From CAVRXQ01 sp963725215 (GTDB lineage: Bacteria; Actinomycetota; Acidimicrobiia; Acidimicrobiales; Bog-793): 64,000 nt of DNA. This document shows, in pieces, positions 17,079 to 24,499 of the stretch (its first letter is position 1; the number at the start of each line of letters is the position of its first letter). The notes under the pieces are model-generated. The model saw nothing but the letters and a program-made list of their open reading frames with translations, had not been told where the DNA came from and did not search any database. The position numbers and the translations under genes were made by a program. The DNA is taken from positions 248,001 to 312,000 of the forward strand of contig CAVRXQ010000007.1 in NCBI GenBank assembly GCA_963725215.1, written 5' to 3'.

Positions 17079-18799
17079 TCAGCGCGGGCCGTCGAGCTCG
17101 GAATCGTCCTCCAACCTTGCAGCCCTTCGATCTCCGCACAGAACGGCGGGTGGTCATCGTCGGGGTGGTCATCGTCGTCGCGGCCGCGGTCATTTGGCTC
17201 TCTGCGGGTCTGGCGTCTCTGCTGTCAGGACACGGCTTTCACGACGTCGAGCCGAGGGCGGCGATCGGCACCCTCTTCGGCGTCGTCGCGCACCCCGGGG
17301 CGCCGGCGCGTGCATTTCCTAGCCCGATGCGGCGAGACGTCCCGGCCGCGCCGGTGTTCTGGCTTGTCGTCGCCAGCATCGCGGTCGCGATTACTGCTGT
17401 TTGCCTCTCTTTGAAGCGTTCTATGACGCGCAAGCGACCTGCGAAAGCGCGCCGAACTCCGCCCTCGGGCTGGGCTCGGCCGTCGGACCTCGCCCCGGTC
17501 GTCGTCCAAAGACCGACGCGAGGTCGCCTCGTCGTCGGCCGGTGCGGACGCTCGCTCGTCGCCACAGAGCCCGGACACTCCCTCCTCGTCGTCGGCCCGA
17601 CGCAATCAGGCAAGACCACGGGTCTCGCGATCCCGGCGATCCTCGAATGGGATGGTCCGGTCGTCGCAACGAGCGTCAAGACCGATCTCGTCACGTCGAC
17701 CGCCGCGGATCGGGCGCGACTCGGCGCCGTCGCGATCTACGACCCGCTCGGCGTGTCCGGCTCTGCGCGAGCATCTTGGTCGCCGCTTGTCGCCGCGACG
17801 ACCTTCCTCGGCGCGAGACGCGTTGCCGCTTCGCTGTGCTCGGTTCAGCGCGAGAGCGGCCGCTCGCCCGAGGACGCGGCGTTCTGGGGATCACTCGGAG
17901 AAAAGCTGCTGGCGCCCTTGCTTTTCGCGGCTGCCACCGACGGCAGATCGATGCGCGACGTCGTGTCCTGGGTAGATACCGGCGAGGTCGCAGAGGTCCT
18001 CGACGTGCTAGAGCGCACAGGTGACTTCGACGCCTTGCGATGTGCTCGGGCGAGCTTCGGACGCGAGGAGCGTCAGCTCGCTTCGGTGTACGCGACGACC
18101 GAGGCGGCGATCTCGGCCTTCGGTGACCCGCTCGTCGATGCGCAAGACGGCGCGATCTCTATCGACGTCCGAAGCTTGAGTGCGAGAGCGTCCGACACCT
18201 GTTACCTCGTCGCCCCGGCGCACGAACAAGAGCGGCTCCGACCAGTGTTCGTCGCGCTGTTGAGGGAGATCCTCGACGAGGCATTCACGGCCGCGGCTCG
18301 GAGGGGAAGGCTCGATCCACCGCTGCTCGTTGTCCTCGACGAAGCGGCGAACATCGCACCAGTCTCGAATCTCGACGCGCTGGCATCGACCGCTTCCTCG
18401 CACGGGATCCAGCTCGTCACGGTCTGGCAGGACTTCGCCCAGATCGCAGCACGATACGGGGGGCGAGCCGCGACGGTAGTGAACAACCACCGGGCGAAGC
18501 TCATCTTTCCGGGAGTCTCCGACCCTGACACCTTGGAGCAATTCTCCAAGTTGATTGGGGACGATTCGATCACGATTGAAAGCGTGACGACCGACGCCCT
18601 GGGCGCGGTTTCCTCGACGCGAAGCGAGAACGAGCGCCGGCTCGTGTCAGCGGCGGATCTCCGCACGCTCGAATCTGGTGAAGCGATTCTGCTTTACGGG
18701 CGACTTCCCCCCGTCCGAGTCGCGCTGCGAATGCGGGCTCGCGCGCGGCGTGGTCGGTTTGGCATTTCCACGCGCACCGTCGGCTCCGAACGGGGGTGA
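17075..18799 (+). CDS. VirD4/TraG-like coupling ATPase
   Basis: A 574-residue coupling protein. GTG 17075 was chosen because it gives the overlap GTGA with the preceding stop. Two N-terminal membrane helices (near residues 28-55 and 95-120) enclose a small periplasmic loop. Then come Walker A GPTQSGKTTG, a TraG-type helical insertion, Walker B LLVVLDEAANI, and TVWQDFAQIAARYG. Coupling proteins select and deliver substrates to type IV channels. No relaxase, VirB8-10 equivalent or lytic transglycosylase is found around it, so a DNA-conjugation role is not supported directly. Confidence 0.85.
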   Translation: MISAGRRARNRPPTLQPFDLRTERRVVIVGVVIVVAAAVIWLSAGLASLLSGHGFHDVEPRAAIGTLFGVVAHPGAPARAFPSPMRRDVPAAPVFWLVVASIAVAITAVCLSLKRSMTRKRPAKARRTPPSGWARPSDLAPVVVQRPTRGRLVVGRCGRSLVATEPGHSLLVVGPTQSGKTTGLAIPAILEWDGPVVATSVKTDLVTSTAADRARLGAVAIYDPLGVSGSARASWSPLVAATTFLGARRVAASLCSVQRESGRSPEDAAFWGSLGEKLLAPLLFAAATDGRSMRDVVSWVDTGEVAEVLDVLERTGDFDALRCARASFGREERQLASVYATTEAAISAFGDPLVDAQDGAISIDVRSLSARASDTCYLVAPAHEQERLRPVFVALLREILDEAFTAAARRGRLDPPLLVVLDEAANIAPVSNLDALASTASSHGIQLVTVWQDFAQIAARYGGRAATVVNNHRAKLIFPGVSDPDTLEQFSKLIGDDSITIESVTTDALGAVSSTRSENERRLVSAADLRTLESGEAILLYGRLPPVRVALRMRARARRGRFGISTRTVGSERG

Positions 18800-19110
18800 C
18801 GGGAGAGCGCTTCGAGCCTGTGATCGTCGAGGTCCGTCGAACTGGTCAGGTCTTCTCGGCCGCCCAACGGAGCGCGAGCGTTCCGCGTCGCCTTGGATTC
18901 GCTTCGGCTGAATCCCGAGCGCGAGCCCGTTCACGAACTCTTCACTTTGAAGACAGCCGAAATGCGGGGGAACGTCACCTGGAAGTGGGTTCCCGTTAAC
19001 CCGACACCTCTAACTTCGCAACAGATGGAGCCGATATGGCCATCGGAAATGCGTCGCGTCGGGTCTGCTGGGGATGCGGCCCGAGAACTACTGAAACGGG
19101 AGGTTTTGCC
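18800..19110 (+). other. Leader region of the pst operon
   Basis: No convincing gene lies in these 311 bases. It contains the PHO-box-like repeats at 18929-18950 and, just before pstS, the ribosome-binding site GGGAGG at 19098-19103. Confidence 0.5.
18929..18950 (+). promoter_or_regulatory. PHO-box-like direct repeats upstream of pstS
   Basis: Two adjacent 11-base units, GTTCACGAACT and CTTCACTTTGA, repeat the (G/C)TTCAC head at an exact 11-base period. This is the form of actinobacterial PhoP/RegX3 binding sites. It lies 160 bases before the chosen pstS start and is the probable target of the regulator encoded at 10698-11495. Confidence 0.6.
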
Positions 19111-20271
19111 TTGGCAGGCCTGAAGAATGCGAATCAGCATGGATGCCGTCGGTTCGTACTCGGTCTCGGTGCGGTTTTCGGCGCGGTAGCGCTCGTCACC
19201 GCTCTGGGAGCCGCAGCAGGCGCGTCAGCTTCTCCGCGCCGGATCCACCACAGCGGCTCATCTGTCACGCTCAACGGGGCGGGATCGACTTTCGACCAAC
19301 CTTTCTTTACCCGCGCGTTCTACGTCTACAACCAGATGAACCCCAGTGTCACCATCAACTACGCCTCGATCGGGAGTGGCGGCGGCGAAGGACAGTTCGA
19401 GAAGGGCACCGTGAACTTCGGTGCGACGGACGTACCAATGCTCCCAGCCGACCTCGCCCTTGTGCCGACGAGCGCGGGCGCGGTCCTTCAGGTACCGGTC
19501 GACCTCGGCGGCGTGGCAATTGCATACAACCTTCCCAAGGTCCCGCAGGGTTTGCACATCACGCCCAAAGTGCTGGCCGCCATTTTCTTAGGTGGGATCA
19601 CGAAGTGGAATAACAAGCAATTGCAAAAGCTCAACCCGAAGGCCCATCTCCCGAACATGCCAATCACGATCGCGCACCGTGCTGACGGCAGTGGGACCAC
19701 CTACATCTTCACGAACTACCTGGCCGAGATTTCGCCTCAGTGGTTGAACACGGTCGGGACGTCGAAGTCGGTCTCCTGGCCGGTTGGCGTCGGCGGACAG
19801 GGGAACGAGGGTGTCGCGGGCATCGTCGACGACACCCCTGGCGCGATTGGCTACATCGAGCTCGCCTACGCCTTGCAGGCCAAGCTCAAGTACTTTGCGG
19901 TAGAAAATCCGGCCGGCCAATTCGTGACGCCCTCGAAGGCGTCAGTAGCCGACGAGGCATCGTTGAAGGGTCACGTTTCGGCGTCCAACTTCTCGATCAC
20001 GGATCTTCCGTTTACTAAGGGCGAACTTAAGGTCGCCGAAAAGGCATACCCGATCTCCGGATACAGCTGGGTCGTCCTGCTCGAGAACCAGACAAACCAG
20101 ACGACCGGCTCTGCCCTCGTCAACATGCTCTCTTGGCTGACCTCGTCATCTGGGCAGAAAGCTGCCGGGGCGCTCGACTACGTGCCCTTGCCCGCGGTTA
20201 TTCAGCAGCTCGCAAAGACCACCCTCGCGAAGGCCGTAGGTCCGGGCGGCGTGAAGCTCCTTGGTAGTTAG
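19111..20271 (+). CDS. pstS: Phosphate ABC transporter, substrate-binding protein
   Basis: A 386-residue secreted or membrane-attached phosphate-binding protein. TTG 19111 was chosen because GGGAGG lies seven bases upstream and the protein then begins with a proper signal peptide: a basic n-region, a hydrophobic stretch FVLGLGAVFGAVALVTALGAA, and an Ala-X-Ala-like cleavage region at about residue 40. The mature part shows NGAGSTFDQPFF, YASIGSGGGEGQF, FGATDVP, HRADGSGTTYIF and GAIGYIELAYAL, the phosphate-pocket segments of PstS. No lipobox Cys is visible, unlike many Gram-positive PstS proteins. It heads pstSCAB. Confidence 0.95.
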   Translation: MAGLKNANQHGCRRFVLGLGAVFGAVALVTALGAAAGASASPRRIHHSGSSVTLNGAGSTFDQPFFTRAFYVYNQMNPSVTINYASIGSGGGEGQFEKGTVNFGATDVPMLPADLALVPTSAGAVLQVPVDLGGVAIAYNLPKVPQGLHITPKVLAAIFLGGITKWNNKQLQKLNPKAHLPNMPITIAHRADGSGTTYIFTNYLAEISPQWLNTVGTSKSVSWPVGVGGQGNEGVAGIVDDTPGAIGYIELAYALQAKLKYFAVENPAGQFVTPSKASVADEASLKGHVSASNFSITDLPFTKGELKVAEKAYPISGYSWVVLLENQTNQTTGSALVNMLSWLTSSSGQKAAGALDYVPLPAVIQQLAKTTLAKAVGPGGVKLLGS

Positions 20272-20290
20272 CAGAACGAGCGACTGACGC

Positions 20291-21262
20291 GTGGCGATAG
20301 CCATTCGTACCCAGGAGGCGACTCGGCGACCAGCAAGACGCCGAGTCGCCTCCGACGCGCTCTACCGTTCGGCGCTGATTTTTGGAGCCCTGATCTTCGT
20401 TGCGGTGCTGGTGGCCTTTGTCGTCGATCTGATCATCCAGGCCCGTCCGGCGTTTGCCCACTTCGGGTTCGCGTTCATCTGGGGAAGGCAGTGGAACCCG
20501 GTGACCGTGCACTACGGGGCGTTGCCGTTCATTATCGGCACGCTCGAGACGACGGCAATCGCATTGGTGTTGGCCATCTTGTTTGGAATGGGCGCGGCGA
20601 TCGCCCTCGCCTATCTGCTTCCGGGGTGGCTGCGGGTGACTCTCGGCTCCGCCGTCGAGCTTCTTGCCGCGATTCCTTCAGTGATCTACGGCCTTTGGGG
20701 CCTGCTGGTTGTCGCCCCATGGGCGCGCACGATCATCGAGCCGGCGGTCGCGACGATTTTCGGACACTCGGGCCCGGGAAGTGGCCCTGAAATCGGCGTC
20801 GGGTTGCTCCTCGCCGGACTTGTGCTCTTCGTGATGGTGCTGCCAACGATGGTCGCCATCTCGCGAGATGTTCTTGCCGCCGTCTCAGTGGAACAGCGGG
20901 AAGGGGCGATCGCCCTCGGAGCAACACGCTGGCAAGTGATCTCCCGCGTCGTAGTGCCCTCGGCGAGAGCGGGACTGCTCGGCGCGGTGTCGCTTTCGAT
21001 GGGCAGGGCCCTCGGAGAGACGATCGCGGTGACGATGGTGATCGGGAACACTCCTCAGATCCCGCACTCACTATTCGCCGGCGCCTCGACGATGGCCTCA
21101 GTCATCGCGAACCAGTTCACCGAGGCCACGGAACCGTTCCACCTCTCCGCTCTTGTTGCCGTCGGTGTTCTGCTGCTCGTCATCTCAGTCCTCGTCAATT
21201 CCCTGGCGCGACTGCTCGTTCGATCGATTGGTCGCTCGCGAAGCGGGATTGCAGTCGCATGA
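20291..21262 (+). CDS. pstC: Phosphate ABC transporter permease PstC
   Basis: A 323-residue permease with six predicted membrane helices. The cytoplasmic coupling loop EGAIALGATRWQVISRVVVPSARAGL contains the EAA-type motif that contacts PstB. The GTG start lies 19 bases after the pstS stop, and the gene overlaps pstA by four bases. It forms the membrane channel with PstA. Confidence 0.95.
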   Translation: MAIAIRTQEATRRPARRRVASDALYRSALIFGALIFVAVLVAFVVDLIIQARPAFAHFGFAFIWGRQWNPVTVHYGALPFIIGTLETTAIALVLAILFGMGAAIALAYLLPGWLRVTLGSAVELLAAIPSVIYGLWGLLVVAPWARTIIEPAVATIFGHSGPGSGPEIGVGLLLAGLVLFVMVLPTMVAISRDVLAAVSVEQREGAIALGATRWQVISRVVVPSARAGLLGAVSLSMGRALGETIAVTMVIGNTPQIPHSLFAGASTMASVIANQFTEATEPFHLSALVAVGVLLLVISVLVNSLARLLVRSIGRSRSGIAVA

Positions 21263-22161
21263 GCGTGATGAGTCTCGATCCGATCCTCACTCGGCGCGCC
21301 GAGGTTCAGCGCGTTGCAGCTCGATCGCTACGGCGCCGTCAGCTCACTTCGCGCGTCACGTTGATCGCGTGTCTTGCCTGCATTTTGGTCGCCTTGGTGC
21401 CTCTCGTTGCCATCGTTGGCTACGTGGTCGAGCGCGGAATTGCCGCGTGGTCGGTCGCCTTCTTCAGTCACCTGCCGACGCCGGCTGGCATTCCCGGCGG
21501 CGGGATCGAGAACTCGATCATCGGTTCCCTGATAATTGACGCCGTCGCCATTGCCGGTGCGTTGCCTGTCGGCCTCGTTACAGGAATTTTCCTTGCCGAG
21601 TCGAATTCGCGTACCGCCGCGGGGGTTCGCTTCGCTGCCGACGTGCTATCCGGCGTGCCGTCGATCACCGTGGCGATCTTCGCCTACGGGATTCTCGTCG
21701 TTACGCTGCACCACTTCTCGGGCTTCGCGGCGAGCTTCGCGATCGGTTTCATCATGCTCCCGGTCATAATCCGCGCCTCAGAGACGGCGATCCGCACCGT
21801 ACCGAAGGAACTTCCCGAAGCCGCGCTCTCTCTCGGCGCGCGCAAGTCCGGTATCGCGCGGAAAGTCGTCATCCCAACGGCGCTACCGGGACTCGTGACA
21901 GGCGTGCTCCTAGCGATCGCCCGCGGGGCCGGTGAGTCGGCCCCACTGCTGTTCACGGCCATCGGCAGTCAATACCTGAGCGTCTCGCTGTTCGGTCCTA
22001 TGGCCGCGCTGCCGCTTACGATCTACCAAGACGGCATCCAGGCCTATCCGGACATTCAGCGGACGGCATGGGGGACCGGCCTCGCACTGTTGCTGTTTAT
22101 CCTGTTGCTTTCTATCTCGAGCCGGGTGGTGACCGGTTGGATGGGGAGGAAACGCAAGTGA
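21259..22161 (+). CDS. pstA: Phosphate ABC transporter permease PstA
   Basis: A 300-residue permease with about six membrane helices and the coupling loop ALSLGARKSGIARKVVIPTALPGL. Starts at ATG in the overlap ATGA and ends in GTGA with pstB, so the three membrane and ATPase subunits are translationally coupled. Confidence 0.95.
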   Translation: MSVMSLDPILTRRAEVQRVAARSLRRRQLTSRVTLIACLACILVALVPLVAIVGYVVERGIAAWSVAFFSHLPTPAGIPGGGIENSIIGSLIIDAVAIAGALPVGLVTGIFLAESNSRTAAGVRFAADVLSGVPSITVAIFAYGILVVTLHHFSGFAASFAIGFIMLPVIIRASETAIRTVPKELPEAALSLGARKSGIARKVVIPTALPGLVTGVLLAIARGAGESAPLLFTAIGSQYLSVSLFGPMAALPLTIYQDGIQAYPDIQRTAWGTGLALLLFILLLSISSRVVTGWMGRKRK

Positions 22162-23012
22162 GCGACGAGCGAACGAGCGATCAGGCCCTGCTGCCGACCG
22201 TTACCGTGACGCCGCGAGATGCTCCCGCGAAGGAGGCCGTTCGTTCGATCATGGATCTGGAGGACGTCTCGGTCACCTTCTCCGGGCGTCCGGCCGTCCG
22301 CGACGTTTCCTTCGGTGTGGACGAGGGCCAGGTCACCGCGCTCATCGGGCCGTCGGGGTCCGGAAAGACAACCCTGTTGCGGGTGCTCAACCGAATGCAC
22401 GACACCGAACCGTCGGCGAAAGTAACCGGGTCGGTCCAGCTCGACGGGGTCGACATTTACGGCGGTGCGCTCCATCCGACTCTCGTGCGGTCGCGGGTCG
22501 GCATGGTCTTTCAAAAACCCAACCCGTTTCCGACGATGAGCATCTATCAAAACGTTGTGTCCGGTCTTCGCTTCAACGGAGTTCGGGACAAGTCGCTCCT
22601 CAGGGAGGCGGCTGAGTCGGCGCTCATAGCCGCGGCGTTGTGGGACGAGGTGCGCGATCGCCTAAACGCGAGCGCCGCGACCCTCTCCGGCGGACAGCAA
22701 CAGCGGGTGTGCATCGCTCGGGCACTCGCGGTCGAACCTGAGGTCCTCCTGATGGACGAACCCACGTCTGCGCTCGACCCGGTCGCGACACGTCGCATTG
22801 AAGACCTGGTTGGGGAGCTCAAGGACCGGGTATCGATCGTGATCGTCACCCACAACATGCAGCAAGCAGCGCGAGTTTCCGACAAGTGCGCGTTCCTCTT
22901 GATGGCGGAAGACCGTGCGGGAGAGCTGATCGAGTTCGGCCCGACCAAGGAACTATTCACGTCACCCCGCGACCCGCGGACCGAGGACTACGTCAACGGC
23001 CGCTTCGGTTGA
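22158..23012 (+). CDS. pstB: Phosphate ABC transporter ATP-binding protein
   Basis: A 284-residue ATPase. Walker A GPSGSGKTTLLR, Q-loop FQKPNPFPTMSIYQNV (the PNPFP form is typical of PstB), signature LSGGQQQRVCIARAL, Walker B VLLMDEPTSALD and the switch His in VTHNMQQAAR are all present. GTG 22158 gives the four-base overlap; the first ~30 residues are a non-conserved extension. The phoU gene often found next is missing. Confidence 0.95.
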   Translation: MSDERTSDQALLPTVTVTPRDAPAKEAVRSIMDLEDVSVTFSGRPAVRDVSFGVDEGQVTALIGPSGSGKTTLLRVLNRMHDTEPSAKVTGSVQLDGVDIYGGALHPTLVRSRVGMVFQKPNPFPTMSIYQNVVSGLRFNGVRDKSLLREAAESALIAAALWDEVRDRLNASAATLSGGQQQRVCIARALAVEPEVLLMDEPTSALDPVATRRIEDLVGELKDRVSIVIVTHNMQQAARVSDKCAFLLMAEDRAGELIEFGPTKELFTSPRDPRTEDYVNGRFG

Positions 23013-23021
23013 CGTAGGTCG

Positions 23022-23037
23022 GGCGGCGATCGCCGCC
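23022..23037. terminator. Palindrome after pstB, possible transcription end
   Basis: GGCGGCGATCGCCGCC is a perfect 16-base palindrome ten bases after the pstB stop. There is no T-run behind it, so it is at best a non-canonical terminator or a stabilising hairpin. Confidence 0.35.
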
Positions 23038-23099
23038 TTGGCAGTGGAATACGCCCGAAGCAGACGACGCGTCGAGTCCTTCGGCCCCCGCCGCTTTGG

Positions 23100-23750
23100 T
23101 CATGCACCAGTCAGGACACCGAGCCTTTGCAGCAAGTCTTCGATCCGAACCCCGATTTCGTCGCGAACCGGCCGAATCGCCGCGACCGACATTCCCGCGG
23201 GATCTTCGAGCACCCAGTCCTCGTAGCGCTTCCCGGGAAATATCGGGCAGGCATCACCGCAGCCCATGGTGACTACGACGTCAGCCGCCTGCACAAATTC
23301 CTCGGTCCATGGCTTTGGGAACTCCTGGGAGATGTCGATACCCACTTCGGCCATCGCGGCAATCGCCGCCGGATTCACCCCAACGCCGGGCTCGGAGCCA
23401 CCTGACCACGCGATCGCCCTGTCGCCCGCCAGCTTCGAGAACCAACCGATTGCCATTTGTGATCGCCCGGCGTTGTGCACGCAGAGGAACAGCACCGCCG
23501 GAGGTTGGTCTTTGGAAGGAGCCTCGACCCGAGCGAGTGCCTTCAAGCGTTGCTTCGCGAATCGCTCGGCGAAGGCAACTTGGATCCACTTCGCGCACGT
23601 TCGCGTCGCGAACTCGTCGAAGCTCGACTCCAAGAACAACTCGATCGTTTCCTTGTTGAATACTCCCTTGAACTCGGATTGCAAATAGCCCGCTGCTTGA
23701 CGCATCGCGAGGCGCGAATCGTCGTCTAGTTCTTCGACATATTCGGGCAT
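23100..23750 (-). CDS. arsC: Arsenate reductase (phosphotyrosine-phosphatase fold) with N-terminal helical domain
   Basis: A 216-residue enzyme predicted to reduce arsenate to arsenite. Residues ~85-210 are a low-molecular-weight phosphatase domain with P-loop CVHNAGRS (Cys-X5-Arg), and Cys in MGCGDACPIFPG as the second redox thiol pair. The first ~75 residues form a three-helix module (DEFATRTCAKWIQVAFAERFAKQRL) found in mycobacterial-type ArsC proteins. It is transcribed away from an ArsR-phosphatase fusion across a 47-base gap, and sits beside the phosphate transporter through which arsenate enters. Confidence 0.88.
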   Translation of the reverse strand: MPEYVEELDDDSRLAMRQAAGYLQSEFKGVFNKETIELFLESSFDEFATRTCAKWIQVAFAERFAKQRLKALARVEAPSKDQPPAVLFLCVHNAGRSQMAIGWFSKLAGDRAIAWSGGSEPGVGVNPAAIAAMAEVGIDISQEFPKPWTEEFVQAADVVVTMGCGDACPIFPGKRYEDWVLEDPAGMSVAAIRPVRDEIGVRIEDLLQRLGVLTGA

Positions 23751-23785
23751 GGGTCGCCCCTCCGCCGCGGAACCTGACCCTCTTC

Positions 23786-23798
23786 TATACTCGTTCAG
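23786..23798 (+). promoter_or_regulatory. Leaderless promoter of the arsR fusion gene
   Basis: The -10 element TATACT at 23786-23791 ends six bases before the GTG start at 23798, so transcription probably begins at the start codon. No ribosome-binding site is present. The 47-base divergent gap must also hold the ArsR operator and the arsC promoter. Confidence 0.55.
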
Positions 23799-24499
23799 TG
23801 CTTATTGAGTCAATTTCGACTGAGCAGTTGACAAGACGGGCGGCATTGCATGCCGCGCTTGGCGATCCGCATCGACTGGCGATCGTTGAACAGCTGACGA
23901 TCTCTGACCGGTCGCCATCTGAACTCGCTCGAATGCTGAGCATCGATTCGAACCTGCTCGCGCATCACCTGGCAGTCCTTCAGGATGTGGAACTCCTCGA
24001 GCGAGTGGCGTCCCAAGGCGATCACCGCCGCCGATACGTGCGACTCGTCGCGTCGGCGTTGTCGGATATGAATTTCGACGAACGAAGGCGGCCCGAGCGG
24101 TTGGTCTTTGTTTGCACCGAGAACGTTGCCCGTTCACAACTCGCCTCGGCTCTCTGGAACCAATTTGGGCTCAGCGTGAGATCTAGCAGCGGCGGTACCC
24201 ATCCAGGAAAATGCATCCATCCGGAGACTTTGAAGGCGGCGAAACGTCGTGGGCTTGATCTTCGAGACTCGCGTCCCCGGCCGGTCCCGGCGACAACGAG
24301 AGATGATCTCGTTGTAACGGTATGTGACAAGGCTCACGAGTGGCTTTCCTCGAGGGGCGAGGCACGTCACGTTCATTGGTCCGTAGCCGATCCGGTTGCA
24401 AGAAATGATCCAGGAGCGTTCGACGCTGCGGCGGATTGTTTGGCCGAGCGCATCGAGTCGCTCGTGGTTGCCCTTCGGTTGCGCCGGCCCGATCAGTAG
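23798..24499 (+). CDS. ArsR-type repressor fused to a phosphatase/arsenate-reductase-like domain
   Basis: A 233-residue two-domain protein. Residues ~12-90 form an ArsR winged helix (RRAALHAALGDPHRLAIVEQL, SPSELARMLSIDSNLLAHHLAVLQDVELLE). Residues ~98-225 are a low-molecular-weight phosphatase/ArsC fold with P-loop VCTENVARSQ (Cys-X5-Arg) and a later VTVCDKAHE segment holding a second Cys. The ArsR part lacks an obvious CxC metal site in its recognition helix, so sensing may be through the fused domain. It is divergent from arsC. Fusions of this type are known in actinobacteria; whether the second domain is catalytic or sensory is not shown by the sequence. Confidence 0.82.
   Translation: MLIESISTEQLTRRAALHAALGDPHRLAIVEQLTISDRSPSELARMLSIDSNLLAHHLAVLQDVELLERVASQGDHRRRYVRLVASALSDMNFDERRRPERLVFVCTENVARSQLASALWNQFGLSVRSSSGGTHPGKCIHPETLKAAKRRGLDLRDSRPRPVPATTRDDLVVTVCDKAHEWLSSRGEARHVHWSVADPVARNDPGAFDAAADCLAERIESLVVALRLRRPDQ

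Noticed and set aside
18796..18999. 67-residue open frame overlapping the coupling ATPase stop as GTGA
   Set aside because: The overlap is suggestive, but the product is Arg/Ser-rich without recognisable structure and runs through the PHO-box-like repeats.
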